Source: Crocodylus rhombifer (taxonomy: Eukaryota > Chordata > Crocodylia > Crocodylidae). From it: DNA of 64,000 bases. The stretch spans positions 248,001-312,000 of the forward strand of contig JAVSML010024627.1 of the NCBI GenBank assembly GCA_038503035.1. Reading direction: 5' to 3'. Position 1 is the first letter of the stretch. Every line of letters starts with the position of its first letter. Below are positions 56,736-64,000 of the stretch, piece after piece. The position numbers and the translations under genes were made by a program. The notes under the pieces are model-generated. The model did not search any database. It was not told the DNA's origin and saw only the letters and a list, made by a program, of their open reading frames with translations.

Positions 56736-57120
56736 TAAAATCATAGAAAGCTAGGATTGAAAGGAACCTCAGGAGGTCACCTAGTCCAACTCCCTGCTCA
56801 AAGCAGGACCATCCCCAACTAGATCATCCCATCCAAATCTTTGTCTAGCTGGGTTTTAAAAACATCTAAGAATGGAGCTTCCACCACTTCTCCAGGTAAT
56901 CTGTTCCAGTGTTTTACTACCCTTCTGGTGACAGACTTCTTTCTAATATCTAACCTAAACTTCTCTTGCTGCAACTTGAGACCATTGCTCCTTGTTCTGT
57001 CATCTGCCACCACTGAGAACAGTCCAGCTCCATCCTCTTTTTTTGAACCCTCCTTCAGATAGCTGAAGACTACTGTCAAGTCCCCTCTCCATCTTCTCTG
57101 CTCAAGACTAGTCTCCCTAT
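56736..57120 (-). mobile_element. CR1 3' end of bird/turtle-type subfamily, antisense
   Basis: The plus strand begins AATCATAGAAAGCTAGGATT and continues GTCACCTAGTCCAACTCCCT and GCTCAAAGCAGGACCATCCC, a CR1 3' end of the type common in birds and turtles and different from the crocodilian-type tails elsewhere here. On the minus strand, 56819-57079 encodes FSYLKEGSKKEDGAGLFSVV, RLDIRKKSVTRRVVKHWNRL and PGEVVEAPFLDVFKTQLDKD, the ORF2 C-terminus. It is inserted in, or abuts, the non-CR1 LINE at 56735. Confidence 0.88.
56819..57079 (-). pseudogene. ORF2 C-terminal fragment of the bird/turtle-type CR1
   Basis: A frame of 86 codons, described in the entry for the element. It ends at the natural ORF2 stop (LDKDLDGMI then stop). 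Confidence 0.85.
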
Positions 57121-58167
57121 GTCAGTAATTATACTTCTACTCCAAACATTCAACAAAGAACAAGGATGGAGTTTCTGAAGTTGTGGACAGGAGAACAATT
57201 ACCTTTTTAATATTTAAATATACAACATCAAAATTTTGCAGTCATTAACTTGAAAACAAACTGTGATCTCAACTCCTCTTGTTGTGCCAAAGTCCAAATC
57301 TGGGAAGTGATGTGTGGCACAGAACTAATGTGAAGGACAAATGTTCTTTCACAAAAAAAAAAGGAAAAAAATCTTCATTTAATGCAAACGATTCCTTTCC
57401 TTGTCATTATTTCATGACGACTTATCTCAGAATTTCTCACCACTTCATGTAATATTTGTGGCTTATTTTGAGAGTAGGTATTTTAGGGACTAAAATGAAG
57501 CATAGACCTTAAAAATGAGGGCATTTAATAGATAATGATGCTGTCCTTAGTTTTAAGATTGCTTTTGGATCTCAGATATGAATGTATAATGAAATGCCTT
57601 TGACCCCATCTTTTTAAGTCCTATTTAAATGAATGAATACAAATTAAATTGTAAACTGTAATATCATCATTTGTATGTGTCCACATGCATCTAAAGCTAT
57701 ATACATATATTTCCTGTCTCCTGAGAGAGCAGTATGTCAGTCCAAATATTTCTCACAAATATATTATAACTTTTCATCATAAAGCTATTTAAGGAAAACA
57801 GTTTCAGAATCATTATTTCCAGTTTCATATATCAAGAGATATTGCCTAGGAAAGTGTTCCTAGCAAAATGAGTACAGTTCACTGGAAAATATGTAGAGTA
57901 TATTTTCATATCCAGATGGTGAAATGCGTAGGTATTAAAAATATATAAGTGACTCTCTGAAACTTGTCCTGGGTTGCTTAACTTTTTGTCATGTCCCCCC
58001 CCTCCCAAAAAAGTTTTAAAATGTCTTTGTACAGTCTGCAGATAATCTACTTAATCCTAATGGATTAATAGTGTTACACTAGACTGACTGCTCTTGAATT
58101 AAGATTGGCTTTGCTTCTCAAAAAACCTGAACTGGAGGAAGCATGTCTTCTATAATGGAAATGGGGA
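57121..58167. other. AT-rich spacer
   Basis: Nothing recognised. Confidence 0.4.
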
Positions 58168-58265
58168 TTTCATATATTTCATAGATGTTAGGGCTGGAAG
58201 GGACCATGCAAAATCATTGGATCCAGCCTGTGGTCCCTGGCTCTTCCTTCATCCAGATCCCTCAA
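58168..58265 (-). mobile_element. Short CR1 3'-end fragment, antisense
   Basis: TTTCATAGATGTTAGGGCTGG, AAGGGACCATGCAAAATCATTG and CCAGCCTGTGG follow the antisense CR1 3'-end layout (TTTCATAG, GGxTGGAAGGGACC, ATCATxxAxTCC). About 95 bp remain. Confidence 0.75.
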
Positions 58266-61046
58266 ATGCAATACTGAGAGACTGGAAGGGATCAGCAGCT
58301 GGGTCAGTCCCATTGCAGGTTGTTTAAGAGTGAAGTAGAGGTAAGATTCTGGGGCACATTCACTCAAGTGCTCTAAGACTGATGCTCAATGAAAAGTGTG
58401 TGTGGGGGGAGATTCAGTATACTCTACACTCTAGACTTAGATCTACTAAACACACAGATTACTAATACAAAGAGTAGTAGTTTAGAACTACTGTATTTAA
58501 TCAAATACAAGATAAGTGCTTCCCCCCTCCCATCAACATGCAGGGGAAAAGCCCCTCATCCTAAAGTCACATACCAGGAAACCTCATTAAATACATTATC
58601 ATTAAACTTATGCCAAAGGCAGCATGTGCTCAGTAGTGGAACCCAGCTGATTTAAATACAGCCAACCCTGAGCACGATTATATAACACCTGGCCCAATTT
58701 GGGCACATGATAGGTAAATGCAGCCCATCTGATATATGGTAATCTCCCTTGAGCTGCATCTATCATTCCTATTTCCTCTTTCTACACCAGCCTTAAATGT
58801 CTGGCAAAAATCACCAAATGGAGCCCCAAACAATTTGCCCACAGTCCCTCTGTTTCCCCCTCCCCCCCCCCCATATGATTAATGTGGCCCCTCCCTCCAT
58901 GAGGTGGAGCTGGACCAAGTTGCACTGTGCCTTATTTGCATATACACTTTTTGAGGATCCCAGGACTCATGATGAGAATGCCCAGTTCCAGCCATAAGTG
59001 GAGGGGGTGCTAATTAGCACACAGATCCTTTGCGGAAAGGTATCTGGAGTACAGACATATTGAGCAGTGCTGAGCTATGGCATCACTATGACTGGAAATG
59101 CTGTTGACTCTGAAGCCCAGCCCAATGAACTTTGTGGTAAATTGTGAGCTTTTGGTTTTAAGCTGATATCATGCATAATTTGTACTACATATAAGTAGGT
59201 ACAGAAGTGCTGCTCAAAAGTGTGTTTATGGAGTACCTGTGCTAAAACTTGCAGCAGTTTCAAATAAGGTAAAATGTATCAATTCTGGATGAACTAAGTT
59301 TATTGCTACTTGTAGTAATTTACCTATAAGCAGATTATTACAGGAACTTTTATTTCAAGGTCGGTGTTTTCAGATTTGCTATGCAGTGGGCTGCAGCACT
59401 TCCATGTACTTAGGGACAGCAGGGTCAGACCATAAGGAGTAGGGGAAGGATCTGGGGTAAGTGGGTGGAGGGGAGAGGGCAAGGGGGCTACCCAATCCCC
59501 AAGATTTATTCTCTGTGCTGTAGCAGTGGAAGAGGGAGAAATTCAAGGCCGACCTCCAATAATTAGATTCTATACCTTGAAAATTTTAACATGTTTATAA
59601 GCTGAAAGAGGGGTGTGTCAGTGCCACTGCACCCCCGCTAGAGCCACTCCTGCATATAGATTTATGTATCCCTGCATCCATTGGGAAAGCTCCTGTAGGT
59701 ATGCAGTTTGGATTTGTGGGGCTCCAGACAGACAGTAGCTTTAGGCAGATCTCATCAACACCAGAGTACCAGATACTCCATCTGAACTAGTAAACAGTTC
59801 TGAGTGTCAAAGTGTCTTAAAATTAGGTAATGTTGATGTATGTTTTAATGGGTTAGGGACTTCAATCCTGCTATATGAGACTACAGAATTGTCACTCAAT
59901 TTTTTCCAAATCATTGTGAGGTTTACTTGAACACTATTAAACTTAAAAGGAGGTTACAAATATTGATGTTTTAATTTGCCTTCTGGAGATTTGAGCCTTA
60001 AAGTGCACATGCTTTTTTTTCTATAGTCATGAGAGAGAGAACTTTTTGTTCTTTTAAGCAAAATGCAAACTGAGGCATTCTTTCAAGCAGGGGAATACAA
60101 GAGGTGCAATTTTACAATTTTAAATTTTAAGCAGCACACAACATTTTGCCAGATTAATAAAATTAATAGCGGTATCAGTGTTTAAACTAGAAAAAAGTCT
60201 ATTACTGAAGAAGCCTGTTAGCTGACATTTACTGATAGCTCCAGGTGTTTGTACTCGGAGCACCTTAAAGTCATTTGAGATTTGTGGCTGATGGAGTCTG
60301 CCTGATTTTATTTTTTTGTCTCTTCTGATACAAGATTCTTCCAGAAGCACCTTTTAATCTACCTTAACTCTCTATTGTGTACATACTTCAAAAAACATGG
60401 GAAAACAAAAAAGGTATTGCAACCTAATGCACAAGATACTATCCAAGATATTCTTGATTTTTAAAATGTATAGGAAAGCATATAAGATATTTTGCCATAA
60501 ATAGCCTTGTTTAAATTTTATATTTAAAAGGACTTGGTGGCTTCCCCTCCTGCCAATCTCTGTTCCTTGACTTCAGGTAACATTTTGCTACTTTGCCCTT
60601 GTTGGGGCTTAGGACCTTGTCCTCTTAGCTGGAGCCTGCCCCTGTTAGGGCTGAAAAATTAGACCATACCCTGGTACCCCTGTTCATGGCCTTCTCTACC
60701 CTGTAGCCACAATCCAGTCTCAAATTCAAACAGAACAAAAACGATAAGCAGCTGCTTCATAAAACACAATAGTCTCCTTCCTTGGGGTTAATGTTTCCCA
60801 CAGGCTTCCTTCATGGGAGCCTTCTTCCTCAGCTTTGGATAGCTAGCGTACCCATGTGGCTTGTCGCCAGCAGCCTCTCACTCCTGTAAGTACCTCTTCT
60901 TGCTGCAGGCAGGGACCACCACTTACATGCTCAGAGATTGGGTTTCAATCCCCTAATCCCAGTCTTCTACCAGCCATATGACTGGGTCCTCTGACTCCCT
61001 GGCCAGGTGCAGCTAATTGCTCCCTTACCTTCCTGGCCTTAGTAGA
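58266..61046. other. Unassigned region, possibly an LTR-like host for the hAT insertion
   Basis: No exon or LINE found. Sequence at 60540-61046 and 62441-62560 is less AT-rich and appears to belong together on either side of the hAT-like element; the class is unknown. A 10-C run lies near 58861-58871. Confidence 0.35.
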
Positions 61047-62440
61047 CAGGATCCTGGTTTTCTCTAATTAAAAAATCGCAAGTTCTCTGATAAAAAGCCC
61101 CAAATCGATGATTAAAATGAAACACTAGATAGATATAAATTGAATACAATGATTTATTGCTATATTTACAATTTTAAAGCAATTTGGAAGCCTACCAGTA
61201 CCTTTATCACTATAAAATAAATCCTGAATACCTATAAATTTGGGAATTTAATTTGGGTTTATTTATCATGAAAAATCAGAGCTCCCCCTGCCCATGTAGC
61301 TCACAGAACACAGGTCCAGGCCTCTCACTCCCCACCACAGTGCCCTGGCCCTACTGACGGCCCCCCCCTTCCCCCCCCCCCCCCCCACAACCCCTCACCC
61401 CCCAGCTCTGCCAGAGGGGCCCCCCAGCTGCCAGGGCTATGGGGCCAAGGACATGGGTCCACAGCCCCCTGTTTCCCTGTAGCAGTGCCTGAGCCCTGGC
61501 TACCACCTGTAGGTGGTGGAGGCTGCTACCATGCAGTGGAGCTCAGAACCTGGTGCCCCTTCCCCCATGGGCAATATGGCTGATGCAGAGCCTAAGGTGG
61601 GGCAGGAGTCAGCTGCCCACTGTGGGCTTTGGCTCCCCAACCTGCTGCCCTCCCCTATACCTCTGCAGCCCAACAGGTGGGACCCCAGGGCAGAGCAGGG
61701 CAGGGTGGGGAAGCTCCTTGCTGCTGTGAGCCCCATGCTGCTTTGGCGATGCTCCCCCTGCCTACCCTGCAGTAGCAAATAGCACAACTCTGCACTACTA
61801 CCCCTGCTGCTGCAGGGCAGGTAGGGGGCACCTTGCCAGGGCAAATGCAGGGTTTGCTGTAGCAAGGAGCTTCCCCTCTCTGCCTTGTGATGCTCTGTCT
61901 CACTGGGCTGCAGAGGTCCTGGGGGAGGTGGCAGGGTGGGGAGCCTAAGCCTGCAGTGGCAGCCCAGCCCCAACCCCAGCCCATGCACAGATCTGGGGGG
62001 CATGGGTCCCCCCTGCCTCCCAAGGAGTGTGTACAGAGGTGGGGAGCTGTCCCCACCCCTCCCAGATGAGTCACCCATGGCCCTGGCCCCAAGTCCCCAG
62101 GCACTGCCATGGTGGGCAGCAGCCCCAGCCCCAGCCCTCCCTCCCTCCCTATGGGGCCTCAATCCCTTGCCCCACCAGATTTACCTGTGGGAGCTGCTTT
62201 CCAAGCTACCTGGTGGCCATGTGCGTATACATACACATGGCACCCCCTGCCTGATCACCTTCCTCCCACTCCCTCCAGCCCCTTGCAGACTGTAACTCTG
62301 CTAGCCTGCAGAGAGCTCTTTGCAAAAGTGCAAAATCTGTTTCTCCATTAAAATAAGAAATCCATGTATTTCTCAGGTAAAAGGGGAAATCTGCATTTTT
62401 CTTCAATTTTTCCATGGGAAATGGAGAAGCTGGATCCCTG
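61047..62440. mobile_element. hAT-like non-autonomous DNA transposon with GC-rich core
   Basis: The left end CAGGATCCTGGTTTTCTC (61047) matches the right end in reverse complement, CAGGGATCCAGCTTCTCC (62440). Both are followed by A-rich sequence with AAAAATxGCA-like words. The core (61280-62300) is GC-rich and gives long antisense frames (for example 61500-62162) without any known domain, so these are compositional. The 8-bp flanks (TTAGTAGA / CTCATTAG) are not identical, so a target duplication is not proven, although TTAGT occurs on both sides. A short copy of the end lies at 19331-19384. Confidence 0.6.
61371..61386. repeat. Poly(C) run, 16 nt
   Basis: Uninterrupted C homopolymer next to a second C8 run (61361-61368), in the GC-rich core of the hAT-like element. 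Confidence 0.95.
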
Positions 62441-64000
62441 CTCATTAGTCTGGGACTCGGTCTACTTGGGATGCTACTCCTAACTGCCTTCCCTGGCCCT
62501 GGGTTTCCTACTCTCTCTGGTCCCCTAGTAACAGGGGTCAGGGGAATGATATATAACATTCTTTTTTATTTTCATTCATTGTACTACATTTAAATGACTT
62601 AATTTATTCAACAAAACCCAACAACTCCTGATTATTTATAGATTCAGTGGCTATTAGCAATTCATACATAAACAGTGAATAACTGCATCATGAAAATAAT
62701 CCTACAATATTGCTCTATGAATATGTATGGCATTATTGTAATGTTCATTTTTCACAAGTACTGAGAAAGGAGGATGGGTAAAAATAAAGTGCACAGTAAG
62801 TGCTGTATTCATAAAAAGGTTATTTCTGCAATTTCTATGCAAATAGATTGCTCTCTATGGACAAAATGTGTGGAACGGAGTATTAGGTAATGCAGTACAT
62901 TAGTGTGATATCTTTTCACTGATAGGGACCTGAGTTCAAAGGCTACTTGATGTAATTGCTTCTATAATTTTAGGGCCTGCCCTCTTGATGTTAATGGAAA
63001 GATTCTCATGGTCTTCAGTGGTAGTCAGTGTTAGAAATGCACAGCTTGCATCTTACTCCTGATAAGAAAGAAATACTGTCCAAGGCTCCTCTCCCCCATC
63101 CTCCTTAGACTTTCACATGCTGATTACAAAAACCAGTTTAGGCTATAATTCAACTGCATGGCCTTGGGGTATAAACTTTTGAACTCTTGTAGCATTGAGC
63201 ATGCTTAATGAGCTATTGCATATTTACCTCTCTGCCCCGTATACTCAAATAGCTAATTATACTATACATGCGATATATGTGATGATGTAACTACATGTAT
63301 GTTTGTATGAAATGGAAGTAGGCTGCAGGAACTCCTGTGTCTGCACACGTGCCCAGGAGAGAGAAGATAAATTCCTCTGGCAAACGCAATTAGTTTGCCA
63401 GAGGTGATCTGAGCTTCAGAGCTCCACTCTCTGACCTTTGTTTGCAAACAAACACATCCTTTTGTGCTGACTGATGTCTGTGTGTCTGTGATCTCTGCGT
63501 TGCCTCCAGGGAAACAAACCACCTTTGTGCAACAGTCAGAATGGACTCATAAAGAATCTGCCCCTTTATTAGAAACAAAGTCCACAAAGACTCTCTTTGT
63601 TTTCTTTTTTATGTTGTTTTGTTTTGAGTGGAGAATTGGATTGTGAATGAGATGTCTTAAGTTGTCATAAGGCATAATGAATCTGAATATCGGCTGTTGT
63701 AATGGCACACCACCCACACAGCAGGGAAGATAGAATCATGTTCCTTTTTAACATTGTTCATAAAAACACTGCTAAGTCTTACTGGTTTGTATGAAAGACA
63801 ATACTCCATGTGTGAACTATATTCTGTAATTCAATGCAACTCAAAATAGCATTTTTTTAAATCCCTTACCAGTGCTGCTATATTATGCACAGTATCTCCC
63901 AGCATTACTGCCTCTCAGGCTATAGCTTTCCTGATGAATGTGTATTGAACTCTGTTTTGCTCACATGTACCAACTTTCATCTCAAAGCTAAAACATGTTT
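62441..64000. other. AT-rich right edge with one hairpin, no gene recognised
   Basis: The sequence looks unique rather than repetitive from about 62560. Between 63180 and 63620 it shows features that I would check for conservation (see the hairpin entry). No exon could be defined. Confidence 0.4.
63374..63404. repeat. Perfect 12-bp inverted repeat with 7-nt loop
   Basis: CCTCTGGCAAAC pairs exactly with GTTTGCCAGAGG round GCAATTA. The arms contain TGGCAAA/TTTGCCA, which resemble nuclear factor I half-sites, and the loop contains a TAATT-type homeodomain core. That binding is inference only. Confidence 0.85.

Noticed and set aside
61500..62162. 220-codon antisense open frame
   Set aside because: It lies in the GC-rich core of a transposon, other long frames overlap it on both strands, and no domain or codon pattern supports a protein.
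1..64000. tRNA, rRNA, CRISPR array, operon or prokaryotic gene cluster
   Set aside because: Nothing resembling these was found by eye. Composition and LINE/LTR content are vertebrate.

Overview
The window looks like non-coding (intergenic or intronic) DNA from a sauropsid, most likely a crocodilian. The main reason is the number of CR1 non-LTR retrotransposons of several ages, including copies whose 3' ends carry the tail (TTCATAGT)n and a GACCTGAGCAGATCATCTAG-type block that I associate with crocodilian CR1. Solo LTRs, hAT- and Tigger-like inverted-repeat DNA transposons and CA/TA microsatellites sit in an AT-rich background. A turtle or other reptile is not excluded. I recognise no host protein-coding gene, tRNA, rRNA or CRISPR array. 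Almost every meaningful open frame is a decayed piece of LINE protein.

Layout. 1-3.7 kb is unassigned AT-rich DNA. At 3.7-5.0 kb is a GC-rich foldback element built round a long palindrome. A G-rich, LTR-like block (5.9-6.5 kb) leads into a sense CR1 (6.5-8.95 kb) that carries a nested antisense CR1 tail. At 9.8-10.0 kb is a cluster of CTACTGTGCAGTAG-like palindromes. A 5-kb nested complex (11.26-16.34 kb) is read as a hAT-like element that took in a large solo LTR and later a nearly intact antisense CR1. A Tigger-like element (17.96-18.79 kb), an LTR fragment (19.4-19.6 kb) and a second copy of the large LTR (19.87-21.57 kb) follow. Palindromic MITEs lie at 26.6 and 29.2 kb and an ancient LINE piece at 28.5 kb.

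The second half has an antisense CR1 (33.16-35.47 kb) with an LTR next to it (35.55-36.34 kb), and a clean solo LTR with a 5-bp target duplication (41.20-42.19 kb). An old LINE remnant lies at 45.4 kb. An older sense CR1-like LINE (47.2-50.3 kb) is split by a 1.4-kb insertion with a 13-bp duplication. A non-CR1 LINE (51.4-56.7 kb) is split by a 3.3-kb antisense CR1, which itself contains an inverted CR1 segment and keeps the end of the ORF1 esterase. A bird/turtle-type CR1 tail (56.7-57.1 kb) and a hAT-like element (61.05-62.44 kb) follow. Near the right edge a perfect 12-bp hairpin (63.37 kb) lies in sequence that does not look like a repeat.

There is no operon-like organisation. The 'genes' do not work together; the record is of successive, datable transposition. 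The most useful content is the insertion order, the two insertions with visible target duplications, the LTR families and the palindromic elements. I found no convincing new functional system. All coordinates and homologies were read by eye, without alignment software or database search.
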